NCBI GenBank assembly: GCA_028714175.1
Contig: JAQTMV010000032.1
Location: forward strand, 1-32,202
Length of the DNA stretch: 32,202 bases
Source: Methylococcales bacterium
GTDB lineage: Bacteria > Pseudomonadota > Gammaproteobacteria > Methylococcales > Methylomonadaceae
Reading direction: 5' to 3'
Below the pieces are notes generated by a model. It was not told the origin of the DNA and did no database searches. It saw only the letters and a program-made list of their open reading frames with translations. Shown piece by piece: positions 9,301-15,799 of this stretch (position 1 is the stretch's first letter; the number at the start of each line of letters is the position of its first letter). Made by a program: the position numbers and the translations under genes.

Positions 9301-12099
9301 GAGCCTGAAGACCGGATCATCGTTGAACAATTGCTGCGGGCTCATGAATACTGGCGCATGAAAGGCCTTGCCGTCGACCTGGTAATCCTGAACGAAAAGG
9401 AGTTGTCCTACGTCGAGAATCTGCAGGCTCTACTGGAGGGCATGGTGCGGGAAAGCCAGGCGCTTTCTAGCCATAGGGAGCATGAATATCATGGTGCTAT
9501 TTGTGTCATGCGGGTTGTTCAGCTCTCGGTCGAGGATCGGCGGCTGCTCCAAACGGTCGCGCGTGCGGTGCTCGTCAGCAATCGGGGCACATTGGCCGAG
9601 CAACTATTGAGGCACCCACGACCGTTGGCAGCTTTCGTTGCGCAGAAAGCCTTGCCTGCTCCCGCAATCGATTCGGCACCCTTGGAGTTACCTCCGCTCG
9701 AATTCTTCAACGGGCTCGGTGGCTTTGCTGAAGACGGCCGCGAATATGTGATTGTACTTGACAAGGGCCAGTGGACACCGGCACCCTGGATCAATGTGAT
9801 CGCCAATGCCGAGTTCGGCTTCATGGTCTCGGAATCGGGCAGCGGTTGCACCTGGTGTGGAAACAGCCGTGAAAACCAGTTGACGCCCTGGTCGAACGAC
9901 CCGGTTAGCGATTCTCCCGGAGAAGTCTTTTATGTGCGTGACGATGAGACGAACGAATTGTGGAGCCCGACGGCCCTGCCGATCCGTGTCGACAATGCAA
10001 GCTATGTGATTCGCCATGGACAGGGGTATAGCCGTTTCGAACATGCATCCCATGGCATTCATAGCGAGCTTCTGCAATTCGTCAGTCCGGACGATCCGGT
10101 CAAGATCTCGTCTTTAACCTTAACCAACGTTTCCGGGCGAACCCGCCGGTTAACGGTCGCGGCCTATGTGGAATGGGTGCTCGGCGCCTCACGTACCGTG
10201 ACCGCACCGCACATCATCACCGAACTGCACATAGAAACTGGCGCCTTGTTCGCTTATAACCCCTGGGATGTGGAATTTGGCCATCGCGTCGCCTTCGCCG
10301 ATCTTGCCGGCAAGCAGACCGGATGGACCTCGAATCGGGCTGAATTCATCGGCCGCAACGGGAGCCTGGATGCACCGGCGGGCTTGCTGGGTACCAAGAC
10401 ACTGAAAAAACGTGTCGGCGCGGGGCTGGACCCTTGTGCAGCATTGGAGACGGAGATCGAACTCGAGCCTAACTCGCGCGTCGAAATCGTTTTCCTGCTG
10501 GGACAAGGCAGTGACCACGCCCATGCCGGCGAATTGGTCCAGCGCTATCGAACAACCGAGGCAGCAACGATTTTTAACAAGGTGACGCAGTCGTGGCAGC
10601 AAGTCCTCACCAAGGTTCAGGTGAAAACGCCGGATCGGGGGCTCGACCTCATGTTGAACCGCTGGCTGCTGTATCAAACCCTGAGTTGCCGCATGTGGGC
10701 TCGGGCTGGTTTCTATCAGGTGGGCGGAGCCTTCGGCTTTCGCGATCAACTCCAGGACAGCATGGCCCTGGCGGTCGCCCGGCCCGATTTGACCCGCGCC
10801 CACCTCCTAAAAGCTGCAGCGCGCCAGTTTGGCGAGGGTGATGTGCAACATTGGTGGCATCCGCCCTCCGGCCGCGGTGTGCGTACCCATTTTTCCGATG
10901 ACCGTGTCTGGCTGCCTTATGCCGTATCTCACTATATCAAGGTGAGCGGCGATACCGAAGTGCTCGAGGAAGTAGTGCCGTTTTTGGAGGGGCCTATGCT
11001 AGAGCAGGATCAGGATGACGCCTATTTCGAGCCGACCCGGTCGAAGCAGCAAGCGACCCTTTTCGAGCACTGCGCTCGTGCGCTCGACCTGAGCCTGGCA
11101 ACGGGTTCGCACGGTCTGTCCCTGATGGGGAGTGGTGACTGGAATGATGGTATGAATCGGGTTGGAAATCAGGGCAAGGGCGAGAGCGTATGGTTGACGT
11201 GGTTCCTGATCACCACACTCTCCGAATTTGCAGTTGTGGCGGAGGCGCGGGGAGATAACGAGTGCGCCATCCGCTGGCGCGAACACGTCACGCAACTGAA
11301 GGCCGCAGTGGAAGCGGAAGGATGGGACGGGGCATGGTACCGGCGCGCCTATTTCGATGATGGCACGCCACTAGGTTCTGCTGCCAACGTCGAGTGCCGC
11401 ATCGATTCGATTGCTCAGAGCTGGGCTGTCATTTCCGGAGCCGCCGGGGGCGAACGAGCGCAGCGAGCCATGAATTCGGTACAGGAATATCTCGTTCGCT
11501 ACGGCGACCTGGTATTGCTGTTCACCCCACCCTTCGCCAAGACCGAGCAGGATCCGGGTTATATCAAGAGCTACCCGCCAGGCGTGCGGGAGAACGGGGG
11601 CCAGTATACCCACGCGGCGATCTGGTCCGTCATTGCCTTTGCCATGCTCGGTGAAGGCGACGAAGCGTCGGAACTGCTGCGTATCCTTAATCCAATCAAT
11701 CGCACGGCTACCCGCACCGGTGTTTACGCCTACAAGGTCGAACCCTATGTGTTGTCGGCGGATATCTATGCCGAGCCACCCCATGTGCGGCGCGGCGGGT
11801 GGACCTGGTACACGGGGGCGGCGGGGTGGTTTTACCGCGCAGGAATGGAGTGGATCCTGGGTCTTCAGGTCCGCGCCGGTAAACTGGTTTTTAATCCCTG
11901 CATTCCCAAGGAATGGCGCAGTTACAGCATTTTTTATCAGCACGAAAATACCCGCTATGAAATTACCGTTGAAAACCCGAACGGGGTGGAACACGGTATC
12001 GCCACGATAGAACTGGACGGTGAAAGCCAGTTAAACGGTAATAGCATTACCCTACAGGATGACGGGCAAGTGCATCAGGTGCGGCTGGTGCTTGGTTAA
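3382..12099 (+). CDS. ndvB: Cyclic beta-1,2-glucan synthase (NdvB/ChvB type), 2905 aa
   Basis: This protein makes periplasmic cyclic beta-1,2-glucan from UDP-glucose in the inner membrane, a role tied to osmotic adaptation and surface functions in rhizobia. I place the start at ATG 3382, nine bases after GGAG; an upstream in-frame TTG at 3361 is less likely. In order: a soluble N-terminus; membrane segments near 398-470; a GT84-type glycosyltransferase with LDADTRLP (aspartates 625 and 627) and RQHRWARGDW (771-780); more membrane segments near 805-1000; a glycoamylase-like domain with APYATALAA (about 1494) and YMAHHQGMSL (about 1550); then two GH94-type carbohydrate-binding/phosphorylase repeats with GSGDWNDGMN and candidate catalytic Asp 2589. 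The length is close to the 2800-2900 residues usual for the family. The gene stands alone and is visibly G+C-richer than both flanks, which suggests but does not prove transfer. Confidence 0.93.
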   Translation: MAKRRDRRQHIRVDHPGGEEGPIRFELFSTERLEQHAVSLAQAQKISSRKEGRKLIPRVRENTRMLLAAYKAVARAVHEQRAITPAAEWLLDNFHVVEEQVSDIHIDLPERYYLELPKLADGVLAGFPRVYGIAWALVAHADSRFDPELLKLFVRAYQNVEPLTLGELWAIPITLRLLLVENLRRLAVRIMRSQNGRRLADEFVDRIEQAAAQSDKPDLPLPAAVLPEVPLRQAYAVQILQRLHDPHPGASLSLDFLNDWLNEQGIGLDEIVHREHADQIADNATVRNIIISMRAVSTFEWPQFVEDVSLVEQCLRTHEGYRTMDFLTRDRYRHAIEDLARYSFHSELEIARSVIDKVQCVSKHSTTDERQQEPSYYLIGAGRYGFEREVDFRPLFKRRLLRTYVAHAGLAYIGSFVLLTGLLLTFPLCASFAAGLNGFQLFLLVLFGVFPASDIAVDLVNRCIIASLPPRPLPRLDLKGVVPETLSTFVVVPTMFVSEAGVKEQIEQMEIRYLSNPGGQVRFALLSDWSDGELETMPNDDQLLNEAVTAVAALNTKYGEQRFFVFHRKRLWNSGEGKWMGWERKRGKLHEFNRLLRGAADTSFLPIDGKPAVAPPGVCYVITLDADTRLPMGVVSQLVGMAAHPLNRPVFDPGTQCVVDGYGILQPRVTPTLPQRRERSVFHRIFAGTSGIDAYASAVSELYQDLFGLGTYSGKGLYHVDSFEAALAGRVPDNTQLSHDLFESVYVRCALVSDIEFFEEFPSHFEVAASRQHRWARGDWQLLPWIFGSRGKGMPMIGRWKMLDNLRRSLSAPGAFFTLVATWTMPNAPHLTLIVLVLMALAFPAIQAIMSGFAWPRRGISLGTHLRAAAENILWGFGNSLVALILLAQHAFLMMDAIVHTLVRLYITRRQLLTWVTTLQAKAAADYAIRNLFRPLGISSTVIIGAGALVLLFNPAGIKIAAPFLLLWWLAPVVARALSLPPRLDRAETLQPGDSERLRLIGRRIWRFFTTFVTAEENYLPPDNFQEDPLPVIAHRSSPTNFGLYLLSVVAARDFGWIGLMDTVERLDDSLKTLTALPRFHGHFYNWYDTRDLHALEPRYISTVDSGNLAGHLLALAQACREMLNRPLALSNALTGLMDTHQLFMAALVKITDDRRTFTVTLKELRQNGLVLGKLLVGHPADPDGWSRLWRQLTGCADTLQDMARAYAAERGDAGDSEVLAWATMLRDDIHSHLRDVDSLIPWLHFAGRLNASAQTETLPPHAAVLRDQLTLDTRLSDLANCYALCLADLKASSEHSLSPDDLEVMARMLLRAGKQAEALTGRLENMVAQLDTLFREMDFRFLYDTECHMFSLGYRINEGTLDPSYYDLLASEARLSSLVAIAKGDVPSTHWFHLGRRVTRAAHGTVLLSWSGSMFEYLMPSLVTYTRRYSLIDQTCRLVVQRQIEYGKERGVPWGISESAFNSRDFFLTYQYAAFGVPGLGIKRGLGEELVIAPYATALAAMYLPHAAVENFEHLEKMGALGRYGFYEALDFTPIRLAERQRVAMVRCYMAHHQGMSLVSFVNVVHDGAMRHRFHRAPQIQAADLLLQERIPRGADTSSMPLFEDISEVKEFVEPPVRRVPSPTSSVPSSHLLSNGRYAVMITAAGSGYSQWRNLAVTRWREDVTRDAWGSYIYLRDVATGQVWSAGYQPTVTSPDQYEVVFAEDRARITRKDGSIASTLEIVVSPEDDAEIRRLSLTNNGIRTREIEITSYAEVVLAPFSADIAHPAFSNLFVQTEYLPQARGLIAQRRQRTSGDASIWAAHLLFGRGIGDGIQYETDRARFVGRGQTLREPIAVMDGRPLTNTVGAVLDPIFSLRTRVRIAAGATEHVTFTTLIAASRQAVEDAADKYHNVAAFERVSALAWTHAHVQLHYLRTRPDEAQLFQDLANHFLYADPWLRPSAKLMQMNTLNVTGLWRHGISGDRPIVLLRITEPEDRIIVEQLLRAHEYWRMKGLAVDLVILNEKELSYVENLQALLEGMVRESQALSSHREHEYHGAICVMRVVQLSVEDRRLLQTVARAVLVSNRGTLAEQLLRHPRPLAAFVAQKALPAPAIDSAPLELPPLEFFNGLGGFAEDGREYVIVLDKGQWTPAPWINVIANAEFGFMVSESGSGCTWCGNSRENQLTPWSNDPVSDSPGEVFYVRDDETNELWSPTALPIRVDNASYVIRHGQGYSRFEHASHGIHSELLQFVSPDDPVKISSLTLTNVSGRTRRLTVAAYVEWVLGASRTVTAPHIITELHIETGALFAYNPWDVEFGHRVAFADLAGKQTGWTSNRAEFIGRNGSLDAPAGLLGTKTLKKRVGAGLDPCAALETEIELEPNSRVEIVFLLGQGSDHAHAGELVQRYRTTEAATIFNKVTQSWQQVLTKVQVKTPDRGLDLMLNRWLLYQTLSCRMWARAGFYQVGGAFGFRDQLQDSMALAVARPDLTRAHLLKAAARQFGEGDVQHWWHPPSGRGVRTHFSDDRVWLPYAVSHYIKVSGDTEVLEEVVPFLEGPMLEQDQDDAYFEPTRSKQQATLFEHCARALDLSLATGSHGLSLMGSGDWNDGMNRVGNQGKGESVWLTWFLITTLSEFAVVAEARGDNECAIRWREHVTQLKAAVEAEGWDGAWYRRAYFDDGTPLGSAANVECRIDSIAQSWAVISGAAGGERAQRAMNSVQEYLVRYGDLVLLFTPPFAKTEQDPGYIKSYPPGVRENGGQYTHAAIWSVIAFAMLGEGDEASELLRILNPINRTATRTGVYAYKVEPYVLSADIYAEPPHVRRGGWTWYTGAAGWFYRAGMEWILGLQVRAGKLVFNPCIPKEWRSYSIFYQHENTRYEITVENPNGVEHGIATIELDGESQLNGNSITLQDDGQVHQVRLVLG

Positions 12100-12247
12100 T
12101 AAATTGCTGAATGACTTGTTGTTCTGTACGTTGATTCAATCTTGAGTATGGCAGACAATGCCTAAGCGGAGGAGGTAACAGGAGATAATAAGAAGTTGGT
12201 TATGGTTTTATACATCAATTATATTTTTGAATTTTAGGAGAAGTGCA

Positions 12248-12613
12248 ATGGACTTAATTTCGCTAGTGGTAGTTCTTATCGTCGTCGGCATGCTGCTGTG
12301 GCTGGTCAACAACTATATACCGATGGAAGCCCGCATCAAGAATATCCTGAACGTCGTGGTGATCATTGCGGTAGTATTGTGGCTGCTGCGCGCATTCGGC
12401 GTCCTGGGCATGTTCCCGGGTCCGCTGGTTTCGGTGGTGGTTGCGCTGATCGTCGTCGGTCTGCTGTTGTGGCTGGTCAACAGCTTCATACCGATGGACG
12501 CGCGCATCAAGCAGATATTGAATATCGTGGTGATTATCGCGGTGGTTTTGTGGCTGTTGAGTGCATTCGGGGTTTTGAGCGGACTCCCCGTTATTCGCGT
12601 CGGGAATCCTTAG
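12248..12613 (+). CDS. Thivi_2564-type membrane protein, internally duplicated, 121 aa
   Basis: The start is ATG 12248, after AGGAG about eight bases upstream. An in-frame TTG at 12227 lies before this ribosome-binding site and is rejected. The protein contains two copies of one unit of about 57 residues. Unit one has GMLLWLVNNYIPMEARIKNI and ends AFGVLG. Unit two has GLLLWLVNSFIPMDARIKQI and ends AFGVLSG. Each unit predicts two membrane helices around an invariant IPM(E/D)ARIK loop, so four helices in total. Single units of this kind correspond to the uncharacterised Thivi_2564-type membrane proteins. The duplicated form is unusual. The gene sits between the glucan synthase and a stress gene cluster. 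Its function is unknown. Confidence 0.7.
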   Translation: MDLISLVVVLIVVGMLLWLVNNYIPMEARIKNILNVVVIIAVVLWLLRAFGVLGMFPGPLVSVVVALIVVGLLLWLVNSFIPMDARIKQILNIVVIIAVVLWLLSAFGVLSGLPVIRVGNP

Positions 12614-12637
12614 TTCTGCTTGCGTTATATGTAGTGA

Positions 12638-12700
12638 GCCTATGGTCCGGGAATCGAACCTGGGCTCTCTGCGTACGAGCTCAACGAGGTGCTCCACAGG
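12638..12700 (-). other. tRNA-like 3' fragment
   Basis: Read on the minus strand, the segment contains GGTTCGATTCC inside CCAGG-TTCGATT-CCCGG, which has the form of a tRNA T-arm with one mismatch in the stem. Before it, GGAGCACCTCGTTGAGC resembles the 3' half of a D-arm followed by an anticodon arm. No matching 5' acceptor strand or full D-arm is present, so it is not a working tRNA gene. It may be a tRNA remnant, as is often left at integration sites, or chance similarity. Confidence 0.25.
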
Positions 12701-12721
12701 CAATATACTTTGGGTTTACTT

Positions 12722-12746
12722 GTTTAGCAAGAATCTTTTGCTAAAC
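12722..12746. repeat. Hairpin with 9-bp perfect arms
   Basis: GTTTAGCAA (12722-12730) and TTGCTAAAC (12738-12746) are perfect inverse complements around a 7-base loop. The site lies between the convergent Thivi_2564-type and PRC-barrel genes. There is no strong T-run on either side, so it is not a textbook terminator, although it could still limit convergent transcription. Confidence 0.6.
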
Positions 12747-12837
12747 GAAAAACGGTGTCATACCAGCATGGCTTGCAGCTAATTTGACACGTTATTACCA
12801 GCCATTCCAAAGAAAGCTGGCGCCATCTGAACTCCCA

Positions 12838-13353
12838 TTAGGGGTTGACTTGATAAAACTCCTTGACCTCCTCGCGCAGCTGATCCCATTTTGAACTGTC
12901 CGGCCAATGCTTCTTATCAAATCCCGGAGCCTTTTTTAAGGTACTCTTATCCACATCAAGGACGTAATACTCCTTATCGCGTGTCCAATGTAGCGCCTTC
13001 CATGGCAGGGCAAAGAGCTTGCCCCCCACGCCCAAAACACCACCAAAGGCAACGACGATATAGACCACTTGACCACTCTCCGGATCGAGCACCAGATCCT
13101 TGATGTCGCCGAGCTTGTCGCCGTTAGGATTTTTCACATTGGTACCGATGATCTTGCTGGCCCGGCTCACCTGTTGCATCGACTCATTGGACGCCCGGAC
13201 TCGCTCGGCCGACTCTTCTCTGCGCTCGTGCTTGAGTTCCTTCTGCTTTTCCAGAAGCGTCTGTTGTTTCTGCTGGACGTCAGCCGCACAGGAGGTGCCC
13301 GCTAATGTCGCACTCAAAAAAGACAAGGCTACAATGGGAATTAATTTTTTCAT
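12838..13353 (-). CDS. Exported PRC-barrel domain protein, 171 aa
   Basis: I choose the ATG at 13353 because GGAG stands six bases before it; an upstream in-frame TTG (13365) overlaps that site. The N-terminus, MKKLIPIVALSFLSATLAG followed by TSCA-AD, is a secretion signal. A charged, probably helical stretch follows (about residues 27-60, rich in Gln, Lys and Glu). Then comes a PRC-barrel: SKIIGTNVKNPNGDKLGDIK, DLVLDPESGQVVYIVV, and KLFALPWKALH. PRC-barrel proteins of this type are small envelope or photosynthetic-reaction-centre-like domains of mostly unknown role, often linked to stress. The gene is transcribed divergently from the csbD-like gene, and an operator-like motif lies 114 bases upstream of its start. 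Confidence 0.8.
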   Translation of the reverse strand: MKKLIPIVALSFLSATLAGTSCAADVQQKQQTLLEKQKELKHERREESAERVRASNESMQQVSRASKIIGTNVKNPNGDKLGDIKDLVLDPESGQVVYIVVAFGGVLGVGGKLFALPWKALHWTRDKEYYVLDVDKSTLKKAPGFDKKHWPDSSKWDQLREEVKEFYQVNP

Positions 13354-13467
13354 ACTATTCTCCAACTCATTAAAATGATTGGGTATCCCGGCAAGTTTCG
13401 AAATTGACTGGGTACGTTGTGCTGTTTCACAATCCCGAAATAAAGAATAAACGAAACATCATGCGCC

Positions 13468-13485
13468 GTCCGTACGGTATCGCAC
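13468..13485 (-). promoter_or_regulatory. Putative stress-regulon operator, copy 2 (upstream of PRC-barrel gene)
   Basis: On the minus strand the sequence reads GTGCGATACCGTACGGAC and ends 114 bases before the PRC-barrel start codon. Five bases further upstream it shares CTTAT with copy 1, so the match to that copy covers 21 of 23 positions. The core is the imperfect dyad GTGCG-ATAC-CGTAC. Confidence 0.6.
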
Positions 13486-13561
13486 ATAAGATCGCTATTT
13501 ATGTTATACGGTCAATATAGCCGCTCCGTATGAGGCAATCCTGTAGCCTTAATTCGCATCT

Positions 13562-13579
13562 GTGCGTTACCGCACCGAC
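13562..13579 (+). promoter_or_regulatory. Putative stress-regulon operator, copy 3 (upstream of csbD-like gene)
   Basis: The plus-strand sequence GTGCGTTACCGCACCGAC contains a perfect dyad, GTGCG-TTAC-CGCAC. It ends 106 bases before the csbD-like start codon and points towards it. The perfect symmetry suggests that a dimeric protein binds the motif. Confidence 0.6.
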
Positions 13580-13685
13580 CGAGTCCAGATTTACCTGCAA
13601 TATTTGAAATGAGTAATGGGAAACATCATTCCACGCTCTGGTCATGGCTATCTGGTCTTGGCTAAATAATTATCAGGAGATACAC

Positions 13686-13910
13686 ATGAATAAAGATCAA
13701 GTAAAAGGCAGAGTCGATGAAGCCAAAGGTAAAGTCAAGGAAGCTACCGGCGTGATACTGGACGACAAAGGCATGGAGATGAAAGGCAATATCCAAAAGA
13801 ATGTCGGCAAGGCCAGAAAGGCTATGGTGATCTTAAGAAGGGGATTAAGGAAGACAAATAAAACGAGCACTGCCACTAAGCAGCAACCAGATACTCTCAA
13901 ATTTTTTTAA
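13686..13910 (+). CDS. csbD: CsbD-family stress protein with a one-base frameshift
   Basis: The start is ATG 13686, after CAGGAGATACAC. The first 43 residues (MNKDQVKGRVDEAKGKVKEA and on to NVGKA) are plainly CsbD, a small helical general-stress protein related to E. coli YjbJ. After GCC at 13812-13814 the frame changes and gives a non-family tail, RKAMVILRRGLRK, running to 13910. One frame over, the expected family ending QKGYGDLKKGIKEDK is intact and would stop at TAA 13859-13861, giving 59 residues. Restoring one C (GCCCAG for GCCAG) repairs the gene. This is either a real recent frameshift or an assembly or sequencing error. The start lies 106 bases after a copy of the conserved motif, and smbP follows at once. 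Confidence 0.8.
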   Translation: MNKDQVKGRVDEAKGKVKEATGVILDDKGMEMKGNIQKNVGKARKAMVILRRGLRKTNKTSTATKQQPDTLKFF

Positions 13911-13921
13911 AGGAAATAAAC

Positions 13922-14221
13922 ATGAAACTCAACGGTTTATTGGCAGGCACGGTTTTGACCTTAGCCTCGTTTGGCGCTTATGCAGAAAGCCACATGGCGG
14001 AAGCGGTCAAGCACGCGGAGGCTGCGGCCAAAGCTGACGATACAAAGTCTATCGTCGAACATGCGGAGGCAGCGAAGACCCATGCGAAAACTGCCGATGA
14101 ACACCTGGATGCCGGCATCACGAGTCTGAATGATGCTATCGATCACGGCAAGATGAAACATGCCGACTCAGCGAGGAAATCCGCTGAAGAAGCCGTAACA
14201 CATCTGAAAGCCGCACAATAA
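13922..14221 (+). CDS. smbP: SmbP-type small metal-binding periplasmic protein, 99 aa
   Basis: The gene begins 11 bases after the csbD-like frame ends, with AAAGGAAAT upstream of ATG 13922. Residues 1-21 (MKLNGLLAGTVLTLASFGAY-A) are a signal peptide cut before ESHM. The mature part is helical and rich in Ala, Lys and His in a repeating pattern: VKHAEAAAKADD, VEHAEAAKTHAKTADEHLDA, IDHGKMKHADSA. This matches SmbP, the copper- and nickel-binding periplasmic protein first known from Nitrosomonas europaea, thought to buffer metal ions. Position and spacing suggest co-transcription with csbD. A strong terminator follows. The family call rests on the histidine pattern, size and export signal. Confidence 0.8.
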   Translation: MKLNGLLAGTVLTLASFGAYAESHMAEAVKHAEAAAKADDTKSIVEHAEAAKTHAKTADEHLDAGITSLNDAIDHGKMKHADSARKSAEEAVTHLKAAQ

Positions 14222-14244
14222 ACGAGCGTCGGCTTCGTTATCAT

Positions 14245-14278
14245 AAAAAATGGCGGGTTTAATAGCCCACCATTTTTT
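14245..14278 (+). terminator. Rho-independent terminator after smbP
   Basis: AAAAAATGGCGGG (14245-14257) pairs with CCCACCATTTTTT (14266-14278) with one mismatch around an 8-base loop. The A-run on one side and T-run on the other would allow it to work in both directions, but here it ends the csbD-smbP unit; the converging catalase-fold gene stops 90 bases further on. Confidence 0.85.
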
Positions 14279-14368
14279 ATATCCATCTTTTAATTACAGT
14301 AGCGCCGGTTTAAGAAAGAAGTCCCGCAAATTTTCTGACAGTTTCTATTGATAGCTGCAACATAGCGG

Positions 14369-15424
14369 TCAGAAACCGGTTGGTTCATGGCGCTCGTCGC
14401 CGTTGAGTTCAAGGCGAACACGGGATATTGTGTCATAGACCGTTTTGCGCACACGGTTGATTCCGCCCAGAGGCCGATGCTCGGGGGCCGCATGCCAGGG
14501 TGTGAAAGAGAGATTCTCGCAGAACTTCAGTTGGTCGGTCGAGGAGGCGAACGCCTGAGCCGGGATTGTGATCCGCGCTACGGGGATGAAGGGCGAGTCC
14601 TTTTCGCTCCATTCGAGCGTGGGATCCTCGATGGGCATTTGTGAAGGGCGCTTGCGTAGTTGGACCATGAAGTCAAAGCACGCTTCGCTCTGGGCGAGAT
14701 GCTTCTGCATATTTTCGTACAGGAAATCAGGGGAAGAGGTCTCGGCGAACGGAGAGGGAGGACCGCAGGGGCGCGCGGAGAACTTCATCGCAGTATCGCC
14801 GAAGCGATACGGTGTCGTGCTCCAGTATTGGGTGTCCAGCGGATTGGTAACCCCCTTACTCCGGATCGTGTTGGCGATACCGAACTCGTGCAGACGGAAA
14901 TTAAACGGATTCAAACTGGGGAAAAAGAACTTGAGGGGGCTGTCTTCCGAAAAGGCCTTCTGAAATTCAACATAGTCTGCCGCATTACGCACGAAAAACA
15001 CCGGGTGGTTGATCATGACAAAGTCCTGCGTGCGGGATTCGCTGCGTTCAACTCCCATGAGCTTTATCGCCATCCCGCGGGCGTCGCCGACCGAGTCGTC
15101 TTGCATTTTTCCAGAGCCGTTGGAGAAGCGAATCCACGCCGGGTAGGCGCGGGCGTCACCGAAGATCCCGACCCGGACTTCCTTGGACAGCTTGTCGAGG
15201 ACGCGAAACTCCGCTTGCACACAGCCGTGGGCCTTGACGTGGGCGTCTCTGCGGGCCGAACCGTTCTTGGCTTCGTCCCGAACTTTCTCCTCAATCATCC
15301 GCACGATTTGCTGGGTCGCCGCGTCCTCGTTAGCGGGGATTTCCTCGTTACTGAAGGCGCCGGAGGACGGGAGGGCGGACATAATAACCAGACTCAGGGG
15401 GAGGGCTTTGTTTACCATTTCCAT
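14369..15424 (-). CDS. Exported catalase-family (y4iL-like) haem protein, 351 aa
   Basis: I choose ATG 15424, five bases after AGGAG; an in-frame ATG at 15541 would add a long hydrophilic leader and lacks a good site. The N-terminus MEMVNKALPLSLVIMSALPS reads as a signal sequence ending near GAFS. The body fits the shorter catalase-fold proteins of the y4iL-like group: DAHVKAHGCVQAEF carries the candidate distal histidine (62, or 66), followed by YPAWIRFSNGSG, DDSVGDARGMAIKL and DFVMINHPVFFVRNAADY, with PYRFGDTAMKFSA and TPWHAAPEHRPLGG in the C-terminal half. Such proteins bind haem and may act as catalase, peroxidase or peroxygenase; the substrate is unknown. The gene is downstream of the BON and DUF883 genes on the same strand, which suggests an oxidative or envelope stress role. 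Confidence 0.8.
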   Translation of the reverse strand: MEMVNKALPLSLVIMSALPSSGAFSNEEIPANEDAATQQIVRMIEEKVRDEAKNGSARRDAHVKAHGCVQAEFRVLDKLSKEVRVGIFGDARAYPAWIRFSNGSGKMQDDSVGDARGMAIKLMGVERSESRTQDFVMINHPVFFVRNAADYVEFQKAFSEDSPLKFFFPSLNPFNFRLHEFGIANTIRSKGVTNPLDTQYWSTTPYRFGDTAMKFSARPCGPPSPFAETSSPDFLYENMQKHLAQSEACFDFMVQLRKRPSQMPIEDPTLEWSEKDSPFIPVARITIPAQAFASSTDQLKFCENLSFTPWHAAPEHRPLGGINRVRKTVYDTISRVRLELNGDERHEPTGF

Positions 15425-15554
15425 GTGCTCCTGAAATAGGTGGAAAAGAATAGGCGGGAAAGCCATTTTTGTATCGATTTTCCTCGCCCAAGAAGAGCCT
15501 GCCAAGTTGGACGCATCCTCTATGGCGCTCGGGTCCTCCATGATGTTTGACGGC

Positions 15555-15785
15555 CTAACGTCGGCTCAGCAGGCGGCTCAGCAGAAAGCCTGCCGCTACC
15601 GCGATACCCACCGAAGTTATGGGGTTGTCGCTGATATAACCGCGGCAATTTTTCAATAATTTCTGCTCGGCATTTATTAGTTGCTCTCCTTTTTCGCCAA
15701 GCGCTTCCGCAGCCTGGCTGGTTGCATCGGCGATTTTATCGTAAGCCTCATGTGCAGAATTAGATACTTTGTCTATTGTTGTCAT
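15555..15785 (-). CDS. DUF883/YqjD-ElaB family membrane-anchored protein, 76 aa
   Basis: ATG 15785 follows GAGGAAACCATT. The 76-residue protein has a helical N-terminal part (KVSNSAHEAYDKIADATSQA, then AEQKLLKN) and a single C-terminal membrane segment, TSVGIAVAAGFLLSRLLSRR. Both are typical of the YqjD/ElaB/DUF883 family. In E. coli these are stationary-phase inner-membrane proteins with ribosome-binding activity. The gene starts 14 bases after the BON gene stops, so the two are almost certainly one transcription unit; the catalase-fold gene is 130 bases further downstream. Confidence 0.85.
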   Translation of the reverse strand: MTTIDKVSNSAHEAYDKIADATSQAAEALGEKGEQLINAEQKLLKNCRGYISDNPITSVGIAVAAGFLLSRLLSRR

Positions 15786-15799
15786 AATGGTTTCCTCGC

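Larger units (their letters stand above)
13354..13685. other. Divergent promoter region with two copies of the conserved motif
   Basis: About 330 bases separate the divergent PRC-barrel and csbD-like genes. No gene is visible inside. The region holds two of the four motif copies, at 13468-13485 and 13562-13579, in opposite orientations so that each points towards its own gene. A TAAATAAT element near 13662-13670 could be a -10 for csbD, but no clear -35 accompanies it. Confidence 0.6.

Noticed and set aside
13555..13579. Motif copies as pieces of group II intron domain V (CGTACGGT-like text)
   Set aside because: Domain V has a GAAA tetraloop and a 34-base hairpin, absent at all four sites; fixed orientation to genes fits a regulatory site better.
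14660..15439. 259-codon plus-strand open frame opposite the catalase-fold gene
   Set aside because: It is antisense to a protein with clear catalase-family motifs and shows no motif of its own.
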